Notes: generated from the letters alone by a model not told the origin. A DNA stretch of 64,000 bases from Paraspadella gotoi (GCA_051294375.1 CM119268.1:14279420-14343419), one strand, 5' to 3'. Counted from the first letter of the stretch, positions 12,291 through 23,335 are shown. Program-made: numbers and translations.

Positions 12291-12654
12291 ATCTTTTTCT
12301 CAGTGAAAACGAGGAATAAGATTATCAACCAACTAAAAATGTGTTTTTAAAATTGGTTCACTTTTGTGATTGATACTCATTTAATAAAGACTTTTTACCA
12401 CGCATCCTTCAATCACCGCTGTAAATCTCAATAAAGACATGATAACCGAATCTGATAAGGCGCGAAGTCACGATGCAAAAAAAAAGGGAAAAAGGCAGGC
12501 GCTATATTCCATTGTTGTCTCGCTTCGGAATTGCCACGGAAATGAGTCGCCATCTTTGTTGTTTTTTACCGTAGGCGACAATTAAACAATCGACTTTCCA
12601 TCATTTATAGAGTTTTCAACTCAATTCAATCATTTTTTATTAGAGGGTGAAAGG

Positions 12655-12905
12655 CCCGACTGTGGCGGTAGTATTTCATACCCCGTTACTCGTTCAAGAA
12701 ACAGCAGTACCTATGGCGCCGCAGGTTGCACGAACTCCTCCCAACCCAAAGGACTCGGGTTCGCGCCCTACTGTTTCACACAAGGAAGCGCGGGTCGTCC
12801 AAGTGACGAACTTCAGCCCCATCCGAAGTTGGGGACCTTGTGTGCAACGGACGTTGAACTGCTCGTGGCATCGTCTTCCGTTCCTCGAGAGACTACAGCA
12901 CAATC
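12655..12905 (+). repeat. tRNA-like dispersed repeat, copy 1 (SINE-like)
   Basis: This sequence is repeated, diverged, at 33284-33560. Within it a stem of GAAACAG (12698-12704) can pair with CTGTTTC (12771-12777), enclosing about 66 bases. TGGCGCCGCAGG (12714-12725) differs at one position from a pol III A box (TRGCNNAGYNGG), and GGGTTCGCGCCC near 12757 resembles a B box. The spacing of stem, A box and B box is tRNA-like. Beyond the tRNA-like part about 125 further bases are also shared. The simplest reading is a tRNA-derived SINE. A structured RNA gene family is an alternative. Confidence 0.5.
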
Positions 12906-12910
12906 TGGTT

Positions 12911-13300
12911 TATCTTAAGATATTGTTAACAATATATTAAATTTCACTTAATTATATATTTTATTTTCTTTTAAATCCCGAATATGATTTATGTAAAAAC
13001 TTAAAATCGATAAAGATATTAGCATAAAAAACCACTTTGCAATCATTTTTCAAAATAAAATTAAACTCTTAATGAGTTTACGCAATTATCTGGTTTTGCA
13101 ATTGCTTTTGTTTGCCATTGATAATGATTCCAAAATCGAAAAGGCGAATTTTTCTTTCAGTTGACCTTTAAAGCGCGTATAATTAGTTAAATTAAAAAGG
13201 TTATAACGGTTTGAAAAGAGCTTTACTTGTTACTTTAACCGATTTTTTTAGTAAACTATGTTTTCCCCGGCCTCAGCCGTCATTCCCTGGCGCTGCCGTC
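12911..13300. other. AT-rich spacer, nothing recognised
   Basis: AT-rich DNA without a supported ORF, repeat or RNA. Confidence 0.5.
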
Positions 13301-13312
13301 GATACTCGGCGC

Positions 13313-13351
13313 CGACGTCATTTTTAGTGCATTAGTCAGTCTCTGACGTCA
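13313..13351. promoter_or_regulatory. pair of CRE-like sites
   Basis: CGACGTCA (13313-13320) and a perfect TGACGTCA (13344-13351) lie 31 bases apart in a locally GC-rich patch. They match the CREB/ATF consensus. About 700 bases to the right is a candidate plus-strand exon (14051), so a promoter role is possible but unproved. Confidence 0.35.
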
Positions 13352-13937
13352 ACGGCTGTCTCTCTCTCACTCTCGTTCTCGCTCTCTCTTTAAATCGATT
13401 AAGGAGCGTCTTCGTTTCCTTTTACAAGAAGCGCCAAGTTATCTGTCATTTTTTAAGTCTGTATTAAAGAGGTTAGGTTGCTAACAAGTTACAACAGTAA
13501 TAGTCATATTTTTTCAGCTTAAGTAGCGTTACTCTCATTGCATATACGTATCACAGGATAAATTTGATCCAGTTCGAAAAAGTTTCTCAACTGTTGTGAT
13601 CTGATCTTTTTAAAAATCCTCACGTAACCGAACTTCATCGTTTTTCACTTCAAGTCTTTAGTGACTTTCGTTTACGGTCGTCGTTAGACTTCACGCGATC
13701 AAAGAGCCGGAAACTTGATCACAATTAAGCCTCACTCTCTCCTTTCTTCAGGTGCATTTTTTCCTCTACTTTTTTTGCGCGAAAAGAACTTTCTTTGAGA
13801 GAGGGAAGTTATTTACTATTTTCTCTTCAGAAAAATAGTCTGCTTTTGTGCTAAATCAAAATCGAATCCGTAGATTTGTGGTCGGGAAAGATATAAATCC
13901 ATTTTCTTGCGCGAGGGCGAGGCGAGGATGAGGGCTC

Positions 13938-13968
13938 GGATTAGGGCTAGGGTTAGGGCTAGGGTTCG
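13938..13968. repeat. short telomere-like motif cluster
   Basis: ATTAGGGCTAGGGTTAGGG and a following CTAGGG give four or five TTAGGG-like units in tandem. It is a degenerate interstitial telomere-like stretch. Confidence 0.6.
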
Positions 13969-14050
13969 AATCGGGGAAAAAAAGAAATAGTTTCTCTTTC
14001 ATTGCATTGCATTTTCCGTTGTTCTTTTTTTTTCTCAATCTTCTCCGCAG

Positions 14051-14267
14051 CCCGATAGAGGTCGGAGATCGAATTCGTGACTCCGAGAGATGGCGTCTGG
14101 TCGAATACCGATTAGCGCCGTCGACGTCGCCGGTTCCGAGATCCAATCTGAAAATTCGTCCAAAAGATGGCGCGAAATGTGACGCGCGTCCCGACGCCAA
14201 CGCTATTTTGGGCGACGCGGGGATGGCGGGAGGATTTAGACTGTTTAGCGGGAGGCGGAGAGAATAA
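14051..14267 (+). CDS. possible terminal exon, unidentified
   Basis: A strong acceptor (a run of T and C ending TTCTCCGCAG at 14050) is followed by an open frame of about 72 residues to a TAA at 14265-14267. It begins P-I-E-V-G-D-R-I-R-D-S-E-R-W and ends in an arginine-rich G-R-R-R-E. Composition is normal for a protein rather than low-complexity. The upstream exon is not identified, although CRE-like sites lie at 13.3 kb. An internal alternative is a 30-codon ORF from the ATG at 14090. No domain is recognised. Confidence 0.35.
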
Positions 14268-14414
14268 GAAAGGAGTGAAACAAATTGTCAACGTAATCTA
14301 CGCACCGATAAGATGAAACCGTATTACTATCATCAACGAAATAGACCTATAGACGGACCATGTCGGCCTTTTTATGTGATTGCTCATCGTCTTCGCGTAT
14401 CATGAGAAAGCCGA

Positions 14415-14537
14415 CCAATCACAAACCTGATTTCAACCTTAGACCGACCAATGACCGACAGAGAGACTAAGGCACTCTCCTCAACATCCAAACTTAAGAA
14501 ACATCTCGTTATTCGACCAAGCGTCAACGCTATAAAG
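14415..14537 (+). promoter_or_regulatory. core promoter: two CCAAT boxes and a TATA box
   Basis: CCAAT occurs at 14415-14419 and 14448-14452, both in an ACCAAT context, followed by TATAAAG at 14531-14537. Spacing of 80-115 bases from CCAAT to TATA is typical of a pol II promoter. Transcription would start near 14560 and run towards the ORF at 14851. Two very short upstream ORFs occur in between. Confidence 0.45.
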
Positions 14538-14850
14538 TAAATAAACAAAAAACAATGCAAATACGAAAATTAGAGTGATGAGCTTCTACAACGAAGTCTA
14601 AATAGAAGCGACAAAACTTGGTTCGTCTTTTCTGCACCCTCGGTATTTTCACAGCCATTAGGAATCGGGAAAAGGTCAACTCGCGATTTCAAGCTCGCTC
14701 CAAGATCGATTACCGTCTCAGCGTCTCTCAACCAAGTGGGCGACCTTCTCGAAAACTAATCTACTTTCTTTCTCTTTCCTTCCCACCATCTCTCTCTCTG
14801 TCACTCTCTCTCTCTCTCTCGCCAACGAGCGGCGTCATTTTCGGCAAATT

Positions 14851-15099
14851 ATGAAACGCGGAACAAAATCTGGCGCCGGTGATAACTGGCGTCAATGCGA
14901 CCAAGCTTATGCCGCCGCCGACGAAAACGACGACGAAATTTGGGGAAAAATGAATCATCTTGTGGATACGGAAGCCAAGGACGAACTAAATCCGAAGAAA
15001 TCCAACGCGGATCTGCGAATGTGGGTGGAGGTGTTGCGTCACGAAAGAAAGGGAAGAAAATCAAGTTTGCTACAAAATATAACGAACTCTTTTACATAG
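14851..15099 (+). CDS. hypothetical charged protein, 82 aa
   Basis: Single open frame ATG to TAG, 300 bases downstream of a CCAAT/TATA promoter. The product is hydrophilic and mixed-charge with three tryptophans (N-W-R-Q-C, E-I-W-G-K, R-M-W-V-E) and an acidic D-E-N-D-D-E-I. It looks helical and is not low-complexity. A CT tract lies just before the start, so an acceptor at CCAACGAG (about 14830) with a frame open through the ATG is another possibility, making this an exon. No family is recognised. An AATAAA is present at about 15784. Confidence 0.4.
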   Translation: MKRGTKSGAGDNWRQCDQAYAAADENDDEIWGKMNHLVDTEAKDELNPKKSNADLRMWVEVLRHERKGRKSSLLQNITNSFT

Positions 15100-15182
15100 T
15101 CGCTTACTTACTCTCTTATATGTTTCTCTCATCTTTCGTCTCTTCGTCTTTTCAGTCTAATGTACGTTGTTAAGTTTAAAGC

Positions 15183-15203
15183 ACTCTCTCTCTTTCTCTC
15201 TCT

Positions 15204-15280
<77 letters not shown>

Positions 15281-15290
15281 TCGATCTCTC
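15183..15290. repeat. (CT)n microsatellite
   Basis: More than 40 CT units, with TTTC interruptions at the left edge. Confidence 0.95.
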
Positions 15291-15545
15291 TCTCTTCTTC
15301 CTCGCGTTTGTCCCAATCAAAACACTCGTGATCTCATCTCCCAAAAATATAACCTGTTGTGACCTTCACGAAGCGTTTTTTCCCCTCAAAGAGATAAATC
15401 CTTCCTGCGCCTTTCTCCTCCAATTTTACACCCCGCAAAATTTCCCTGCTATGGTCGAGCGCCATGGCATTTTGAACAATAGTCAAAATTAAAAAAATGA
15501 CGATCACCGTAATCACAATAGTTATTACTCAACTAATCCTTAACT

Positions 15546-15760
15546 TATGAAATTGGTACAACCAATATAAAATTATTTCAAGGTAAACAGCATTTTTGGG
15601 TTCTACCCATCCCGATTAGTATCTATAATATTTAAATATTATATAAACTGTTTTTTATCAGTTTACCCTGTAAGGCAGCCAAAACCACGGCACCAACTTA
15701 AGGGATTTTTCTACGGGGAGACAGGAGACACTGCCCTGTCACAGCATAACTCTTTTCTCA
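15546..15760. repeat. dispersed-repeat fragment sharing a motif with 31.56 kb
   Basis: The segment starting TGAAATTGGTACAACCAATA (about 15547) recurs as both arms of a palindrome at 31563-31631. The following 180 bases look like a transposon remnant with a short self-complementary TTTAAATATTATATAAA stretch. The family is unknown. Confidence 0.4.
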
Positions 15761-16020
15761 ACTCCCGACAATTCGTAGATTCAGAATAAACGGCATCATA
15801 ACAAACTCTAATACCGCACCAGTCTCCTCCCTCGCCGCATTTCTGTATCGCCGCATCGTTGCGCACGCCAGCCTTGCAGCATCTCGGCCTCTTTCTCCCC
15901 TCGCCGTCGTTTCTGCCCTTAAATCCCCGGATCGAATAAAAAATTTCCCTCGTCCCTCGTATCGAGTCGCCAGAGTCTTCGAGTCGAGGAATTCACCGAG
16001 AAAATCCTCTCCTCGTCCTG

Positions 16021-16883
16021 TCTCCTTCGCCTCTCTTTATCGCTTCTCTCTCCTTCGCCTCTCTTTATAGCTTCTCTCTCCTTCGCCTCTCTTTATAGCT
16101 TCTCTATCCTTCGCCTCTCTTTATCGCTTCTCTCTCCTTCGCCTCTCTTTATAGCTTTTCTCTCCTTCGCCTCTCTTTATCGCTTCTCTCTCCATCGCCT
16201 CTCTTTATCGCTTATCTCTCTTTCACCTCTCTTTATAGCTTCTCTATCCTTCGCCTCTCTTTATAGCTTCTCTCTCCTTCGTCTCTCTTTAGAGCTTCTC
16301 TTTCCTTCGCCTCTCTTTATCGCTTATCTCTCTTTCACCTCTCTTTATCGCTTCTCTCTCCTTCGCCTCTCTTTATAGCTTCTCTATCCTTCGCCTCTCT
16401 TTATCGCTTCTCTCTCCTTCGCCTCTCTATATCGCTTATCTCTCTTTCACCTCTCTTTAAAGCTTCTCTATCCTTCGCCTCTCTTTATAGCTTCTCTCTC
16501 CTTCGCCTCTCTTTATCGCTTCTCTCTCCTTCGTCTCTCTTTATCGCTTCTTTATCCTTCGCCTCTCTTTATCGCTTCTCTCTCCTTCGCCTCTCATTAT
16601 AGCTTCTCACTCCTTCGCCTCTCTTTATCGCTTCTCTCTCCTTCGCCTTTCTTTATACTATAAATTATAGCTTCTCTCTCCTTCGCCTCTCTTTATCGCT
16701 TCTCTCTCCTTCGCCTCTCTTTATCGCTTCTCTATCCTTCGCCTCTCTTTATAGCTTTTCTCTCCTTCGCCTCTCTTTATAGCTTCTCTCTCCTTCGCCT
16801 CTCTTTATCTCTTCTCCCTTTCCCCTCTTTTTATAGCTTTTATCTCATTCGCCTCTCTTTATAGTTTCTCTCTCCTTCGCCTC
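16021..16883. repeat. 28-bp pyrimidine-rich minisatellite, about 31 copies
   Basis: The unit reads TCTCCTTCGCCTCTCTTTAT then AGCTTCTC, 28 bases. Units alternate mainly between TATAG and TATCG forms, with minor CTATCC and TTTCAC variants. One array unit near 16660 carries a 12-base insertion (ACTATAAATTAT). On the minus strand each unit contains GAGAGGCGAAGGAGAGAG preceded by TATAAAG or GATAAAG. The unit length is not a multiple of three, so it is not a coding repeat. Confidence 0.95.
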
Positions 16884-17360
16884 TCTTTGACTTTGGCGCT
16901 TCTTTCTTCTTATCCTCTCTTTATCCATCTCTCCTCGCTAGTCTCCTCTCGCTCTTGTTTACCTTTTAATCAGTCTTTTAAGTGTCTCTTTCCATTTCAT
17001 TCTCTTTACTTCTCTTTTTTATCTCCTCTGCCATTTATATCTCAATTCGTATTATACCGCCATCTTCTTTTCTTCATTTTCCCGCTCCGCCAACACTGCC
17101 CAGTGCCCACTCGCTCTGCACACGTTCGTTGCTTATTTCTTTCAACATATTCTATTGATTTTTAAGCCGATGATAAACCTAGTATTTTTCTAACTACCAA
17201 AAATGCTCACTTACTACTTACAGATTACCAAACCATCAACTTATTCAGCTCCTCATACCAAAACGCCATTCAACGCCTTAAACTCGAATCCTTTTCGTCT
17301 CTGTCCGTCTTCCATATGCATCGCGGTTGTCGGTCTCCTTCCTCAGATTCTGCACAGATT

Positions 17361-17363
<3 letters not shown>
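16884..17363. other. no gene recognised
   Basis: Pyrimidine-rich DNA grading into AT-rich DNA. Open frames here are compositional. Confidence 0.5.

Positions 17364-17434
<71 letters not shown>
17364..17434. repeat. (CT)n microsatellite
   Basis: CT dinucleotides with one TTCTT interruption. Confidence 0.95.
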
Positions 17435-17437
<3 letters not shown>

Positions 17438-17944
17438 GACTCTTTTTGGCGTCCTTCTTTTCAAGGCTTCGATCTCTGCTTTTCCACAAGTTTTTGGATC
17501 CCTCCCTAATACCTTTTTTCCTAGCAGTCTTATTTTCAAACCACATAGTATTTCTACCAAATCTTTCAGAATAATCACAACCTATAGACCAATGCATGGT
17601 TTGGTTTACGTTTAAAACTGATTCGTATTTACTATTTAGTGTTTGTTCTACAAAAAAATGTTTTTCTTTTCGACGAAAGCCATCGAAGTCGAAAACATAA
17701 AGTGATTCACACTACTTTTCATCCCCGTAAACACTGTCAACGCCACAAAAACTCACAAATTTCTCCAATTCATCATCTTGCAGCAGAACGCCTCCCATTC
17801 CCAAACCGTCACCGTGGTGAACTTCCAATCGGTTTCCCTTACTCCTTTCCTTCCTTCGATCCTCTCTCTCCCTTTCCCTTATTTTCTTCTCATCTCCCTT
17901 TTAATCTTATGTCACTTACTCCGCTCACGGCGACATTCTCCGGA

Positions 17945-17984
17945 GATCGAATTCCTTCCCCGGGGATCGAATTCCTTCCCCGGG
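17945..17984. repeat. perfect 20-bp tandem duplication
   Basis: Two identical adjacent units GATCGAATTCCTTCCCCGGG followed by the start of a third (GATCC). It lies in a CpG-richer patch (17930-18080). Confidence 0.9.
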
Positions 17985-18206
17985 GATCCACGAGCGACTC
18001 TGAGGAATATTTTCTGTCCCCGCGGATAGCGAAGTCGCGAGGCGCGAATTTTACGTCGGGTCCTATTGTAATTCGCTTTAATGCGGTCTCGTGATGTACG
18101 GAATGATACATTGCCATCCGGAGTTTCTACCGTAGTTTTTCTTAATACTCTGACATAGGTTAAAGAATAGTAGTATTCGTTTACGAGACGGAAAGTCACG
18201 TTAAAA

Positions 18207-18395
18207 ATGCGAAAAAATCGTATCTTTCGGAACTTGGTTCGTATTTGCGTTCAATTCGCGCAAATTGGATTTTCCGTTGCGTCGTCGCTCGAGAATCCCG
18301 GCTGTAAATGCCGAGTAAAGTTGGACGTGGCACCCGGATGTAATTGGACGCACGTGTCATTTGACCAAAGGGCACGAGTCGGTTTTTATTTGTGA
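18207..18395 (+). CDS. small ORF, possible membrane or secreted peptide, 62 aa
   Basis: ATG in an AAAAATGCG context to TGA. Residues 8-26 are moderately hydrophobic (NLVRICVQFAQIGFSVASS). They are followed by a cysteine segment (G-C-K-C, P-G-C) and an N-glycosylation sequon N-W-T. This would suit a short secreted or anchored peptide, but there is no family match or promoter evidence. Confidence 0.22.
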   Translation: MRKNRIFRNLVRICVQFAQIGFSVASSLENPGCKCRVKLDVAPGCNWTHVSFDQRARVGFYL

Positions 18396-19299
18396 GAAAC
18401 ATTAACCAAATAGAAATAAAAACACTAACAAGAGCAGAGGCGAAAATTCATTATAGGAGAAAAAAAGCCCCCAAAAAAAAGAAGACAAAAACATCTCAGC
18501 GTTCCAAGAGTCCAACAAAAAAAAAAGAAAGAACCTAGAGTTCATCGTCATAATAAATTAATCTTCATCGATCGCCATAAAATAAGTTACATGTACTGTA
18601 AAAGTCGAAGAAGATAACAAAATAATCCGACGCCAACGACGACAACGACGACGTGCTGAACGACGATAACCTTGAGGCCGAGCGACGACGCCCAGAGCGA
18701 CGACGACGACCTCTGAGACGACGGCGGCGCCAATAAGTGCGAAGCCACTTTTCCAAAGGCCGCGAGAGGGCGGACGTCGCGGACGGGGTGGTGCGAACGG
18801 TGGCATCGGGGAGTCTGCGCCACGACGTGAAATTTTTTTGATGAGTCAAGGGGGTTTTGGGCGTGGAGAGTTGGAGGACGGGAGTGGAAGGATGTGGAGG
18901 AAGACTGTCTGAGATTGGCGAGAAGCCGATCTAGTAAATTCAGGGTGAAAGTATTGTTTCTGGTTCGTAGACAAACCGAGAAAGAGCGAAAGGCAAATGA
19001 TGTTGCTCTTTATTTGCGAAACGAGCGAACGAGCGGCCAATTGAAACAAAAAAAAACAACAAAAACACGAATTCAACCAATGAACAGCGATTTATCCAAT
19101 GCTTTCGTCACAAAACCAAGAAACGTTTCGTTTCAGAAGCGTCAAGCAAGACTATTATAGTTGCCAGTCATTTAAACTGTCATGCCTTTTTTATAATTCG
19201 ACTTATTCAATCGCGGAATCCGAATATTCTACTTAGTTTGAGGCGGACAGAAGCCTTTCTTGTATCTCCATGAAAGACTCACCATTTTCCTTTCAGCTC
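18396..19299. other. no gene assigned; CGA-rich patch
   Basis: An ACG/GAC-rich patch at 18610-18760 opens several frames, giving acidic-then-arginine-rich or Val/Leu-rich products, without ATG plus splice support. The remainder is mixed DNA. Confidence 0.4.
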
Positions 19300-19557
19300 T
19301 CACTTACCCCGCGTGGCCTCTAAGTTGGAGTCTAACGCTTTAATTTTTCTTCCTCCAAAAATCCTTCTTCTTCTTTTTCCCTCCCGCCCCACAGATGCCC
19401 TACTTTTCTCGGATGTAGGGCGGACTTTACAATGAGAAGCGAAGGAGGCGGAAATTCGGTTGCGGGTGGGGGGAGAGGAGTAGGGGGGCGAACCGGAACT
19501 GGGCGGCGACTGATTGGAAGAAGAATTTCCGGTTGGACGGGTCGTTGACCTCACCAT
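19300..19557 (-). CDS. hypothetical ORF, Ser/Pro-rich, 85 aa
   Basis: Open from an ATG at 19557 to a stop at 19300. The N-terminal half is serine/proline-rich (NSSSNQSPPSSGSPPYSS) and the C-terminal half is basic (GREGKRRRR). Composition is plausible for a disordered protein end, but there is no domain and no conserved context. Chance is a serious alternative. Confidence 0.2.
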   Translation of the reverse strand: MVRSTTRPTGNSSSNQSPPSSGSPPYSSPPTRNRISASFASHCKVRPTSEKSRASVGREGKRRRRIFGGRKIKALDSNLEATRGK

Positions 19558-19937
19558 TCACCATAGAACCCCATGGGTCACAATACTCTCTTCGTTCGAA
19601 TCAGATGTTAACAAGGAATTGATTAGATGTCGTAGTTTTGGTTAACTGGAATGCGAATCAGCGAATTAAAAATTGGCTCTGGTTTTCTTGCTTTTGCAAT
19701 TCTAAAAAAACAACACACTCTTTCGTTTAAACAGCCTACGTAAGTTTTTTCTCGCAGCCCCTTATATAAATAAATACATTTATACAAATATATTTGAGCG
19801 TCCAACGCTAAATCTCGCGCGCTGATCCGTTATTACGTATTTAACGGCGGCGCTTTACGGTCAACGCGATCTCGTTAAACCCGAGTTTCTCTCTCCCCTT
19901 AATCGCATCGAGATGATTTCAAGCGTTTCAAATTTAG

Positions 19938-20216
19938 TCCGCGCAGACGGCGCCCGTTGATGACGACGACGACGACGATAAAGGCTACGACTATGACGTC
20001 GATGACGACGATGATGACGACAACGACGACGATGACGGTGACGGCAACGATGGCGACGACGACGACGACGAAAACGTATTTGTTATCTATCGAAGGTCGC
20101 GGTCTCCTCGAATTTATTCTTGTTTGCATAAATTTATGAAAACTTCTTTTAAAAAAACTTCTTCACGGAAAAAAGAAAAACGAAGAAGCTTCGTTTCTCC
20201 GACCCACTTTTTTTGA
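19938..20216 (+). CDS. possible terminal exon with poly-aspartate tract
   Basis: An acceptor-like CAAATTTAG (ending 19937) begins a 92-codon frame with no ATG. The first half is aspartate-rich from degenerate GAC repeats with Gly, Asn, Tyr and Val substitutions. The second half is non-repetitive and basic ([29 protein letters not shown]), ending at TGA 20214-20216. Substitution away from a pure repeat while staying open is mildly supportive. The family is unknown. Confidence 0.25.
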   Translation, partial: SAQTAPVDDDDDDDKGYDYDVDDDDDDDNDDDDGDGNDGDDDDDENVFVIYRRSRSPRIYSCLHKFMKTSFKKTSSRKKEKRRSFVSPTHFF

Positions 20217-20278
20217 GGGGAGGTTTTTTTCGGTGATGGGAGAGTCTTTCATAAAATTCGTGGAAAGGAATGAAGCTT

Positions 20279-20403
<125 letters not shown>

Positions 20404-21006
20404 CTCCCAATCGACACTTAGTTCAACTTAGTTTAACTAGTTCAACTGGATAAAAAAGTTAGTAATGTCTCCTTGTTAGTGACGTGTAGCTGCAGTTAGG
20501 CAAGAAATTTTACGAAATGACCAATAAAATAATGTAACTGCCAGAGATTTATACGTATATTAACACGTTGAAGCTACTTTAAGGTTAGGATAAAACGACG
20601 ACGACGACGAAGACGACGACGACAACTGCCACCAAGACAAGACTGCAGAAGCAAAAAAGAAAACTTCTTCACCATTCGCCCTTCCAAACAACAGGAAAGA
20701 AGAACATTCTTCCAAACATAGGTGGTCCCTCAGATCTTTTTTTTTTTTCAATTAACAAAGTCTTTTCTCGCCGGGAAAGGAAAAAAAAACATTTTGTAGC
20801 CGTCGTCGTCGTCGTCGTCGTTGTCGGCGGCGCCATTGTCATCCGATTCTTTTTTTTTTTTTGTAAACAAGACGTCAACGGATCGGCGTTTCTCATTCTG
20901 ACTCAAAGCTGCGCAAACAGATCGCCAGAGGGCTTCTAGTAGCAAATACATGGCCCTAAACCCCGAAAGTTGGAATGAAGAGCGAGGGTGAAACATAGAT
21001 AGTAGA

Positions 21007-21009
21007 TAA

Positions 21010-21079
<70 letters not shown>
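21007..21079. repeat. (GATA)n microsatellite
   Basis: About seventeen GATA/TAGA units. The inverted copy (44460-44556) contains two single-base insertions that break phase. Confidence 0.95.
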
Positions 21080-21330
21080 GCTCAGTGAATATAATATTAT
21101 ATACATTATCTATACAATTAAGACAATCCGGGATAAGAAAATTAACTATGTTTTTAAAAAAAAATAAAAAAAATAAAAAGAATAAACAATAAAAAAATAA
21201 TAAACAACAAAAAACCTCGGCGTTCGTTTGGATCGAATTTTGAAAGCATAAATAACCATTTAGCGAAAATCGAGCGAAATTCAAGGAATTTCAAGCGGCT
21301 AAAAAAGTAAACAAGGAAAATTAACCCCAG

Positions 21331-21336
21331 ATGAGA

Positions 21337-21397
<61 letters not shown>
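21331..21397. repeat. (GA)n microsatellite
   Basis: GA dinucleotide tract. The inverted copy (44124-44211) is about 20 bases longer. Confidence 0.95.
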
Positions 21398-21399
<2 letters not shown>

Positions 21400-21682
21400 T
21401 TGCGGGGGGCAGAGTTTATCTCAATACGCGTTGCTATCTTCACAGGCGATCATTTTCTTGTTTTTCTTAGAATTTTATGTTTTTTGACTCTCGATAATTT
21501 ATCCCCCTTAATTTAACAGGCTGAGTTTCTGAGGTCTATTTCTTTTGTTTCTCTATTTTATGTCTGTCTTTTTTAAAAATTTCTTCTCTCTTTATTTTTT
21601 CTCTTATTCTATCTCTCTTTCTTTTTTGCTTTTTTTCTTTCTTTCTCTCATTCATCCCTCGTCTATTGTTTCTTAATCTCAA

Positions 21683-21686
21683 TTTT

Positions 21687-21782
<96 letters not shown>
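21683..21782. repeat. (TTTC)n microsatellite
   Basis: About 25 perfect TTTC units. The inverted copy near 43745-43835 is irregular and shorter. Confidence 0.95.
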
Positions 21783-22945
21783 ATTACACCTTTTTTCCGT
21801 AAACTTACTTTCTATCTATTTTCTTTTTTCTATCTCCACTCGATAGCTTGTACCACGACTTGACCCGGTAAAAAAACCCGCACAAACTATTTTCTCTTAC
21901 ATTTCCGAAGGTTTATTACGAAAAAAATACCAAATATAAAGTAACTTAGAGAAACAAAACGCCAAGGATCGTGACCACAATAACAAAAAGCGAGAAAAAG
22001 GGGGAAAAGTAAAAGGGGCAAAGATGGGAAGGGGGGGGATCGAAACATCGGAACAGAGAAAGGCCTCAAGTCGGCCACTCCACTAATATCAATTCACTAT
22101 TCGGAAAAATATTGAGGCCAGAAATTGATGTCGAGAAATACACTCAATGTAATTTTGTAATGACTTTTTGCTAAAAGGGTTTTTTTTCTTTTTCTGAAAC
22201 AAAACGCGATTTTATGAAGTTTTTATTTTTTGTTTAAAACATTTCACGAGAAAGCGCAACAACTAGTAAGTTAATCTGTTTTTGTCGATTAAAAATAGAG
22301 AACGAGTCGGTCAAGACAATAAAATCGATAGGAAAATATCTTTTTTTTTCTATACAATTCACAACGAGCAAATAAAACGGTCCATCTTTCTTTTTAAAAA
22401 GAGAAACAAAAAAGGGAGACGACATCATCACTGAGTTTTTTTTGCAGTCAAACGCTAAGTTTTTTCGTATTTTTTTTTTAAATTTAAATAATGTAGTAAG
22501 AGCGAACAAAGCGGGATTTTTTTTAAAACCACTTTGAAGGAATTAAACTAAAATAAAATCATACCTAAAAAAAAACTTAATATTACCAATACGGGCAGAG
22601 GATGAAAATCTGTTCCACGTTTGTAAGTTAAAAAAAAAAACAACCATACAAACAAATTGGTCTCCGTGGGCGACGGATCACGGAATTCTCGGTACAAATT
22701 CTCTACCTAGAAATAATGAAAATAGCGGAAAGAAGAAAACTCAAAAACTCATTTGAGATTTTTGCGTTTTTTTTTCTTTTTCCGTCGTTTCGCGGGAGAT
22801 AAAACATTTCTCTGCTGTACAAATCGAGAAAAAATTCATAGCACACTACGTTCTAAGCGCGGTTGGCAAAAAAAAAAATTAACAATTAATAAATAATAAT
22901 GATTATTTTTTTTCCGGATTTCACGCACAGTGGGGAAGGGAGATG

Positions 22946-22950
<5 letters not shown>
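21783..22950. other. AT-rich region downstream of the Eph gene, no gene seen
   Basis: AT-rich DNA with poly-A/T runs. A minus-strand frame 22234-22509 is lysine/phenylalanine-rich and has no motif. A GA tract closes the region at 22953-23040. Confidence 0.5.
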
Positions 22951-22991
<41 letters not shown>

Positions 22992-23335
22992 GAGAAGAGA
23001 GAGAGAGAGAAGAGAGAGAGAGAGATAGAGAGAGAGAGAAACAATTTTCGATTTTTTTTTTTTAGATCATGGAAATGTAGGATTTTCCGAAGTTTCCGCA
23101 TTTTTTCGTCGTATGTATAGGTTCCTTTCTTTTTTCGGATTCTGGAGAAAGGTAAGATTCGGTTGTCTTTTCCTGGATGGATGGAGGCCGAAGAGGAAAG
23201 TAAGCTTGAGTTGTACACGTAATGCAGGCATTGTGTCTGAGACCAAACGGAGAGGGAAAGTCGGCGAGGATGGGGCGGGGGGAAGAGAGAATGGATGGGG
23301 ATGGGGTTTGGGGGGGGGAGCTCCACATTTTTCGT

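Noticed and set aside
12661-12780. A functional tRNA gene
   Set aside because: The stem and box-like motifs are tRNA-like, but no canonical anticodon or T arm can be drawn and a diverged copy carries a longer shared body. SINE-like is the safer call.
19957-20139. Poly-threonine plus-strand ORF and poly-valine minus-strand ORF
   Set aside because: Frames of a GAC tract. The aspartate frame is more protein-like and is listed with low confidence.
20748-21284. 178-codon minus-strand ORF with YLSI repeats
   Set aside because: The repeats are the (GATA)n tract in translation, and the remainder is AT-rich without a domain.
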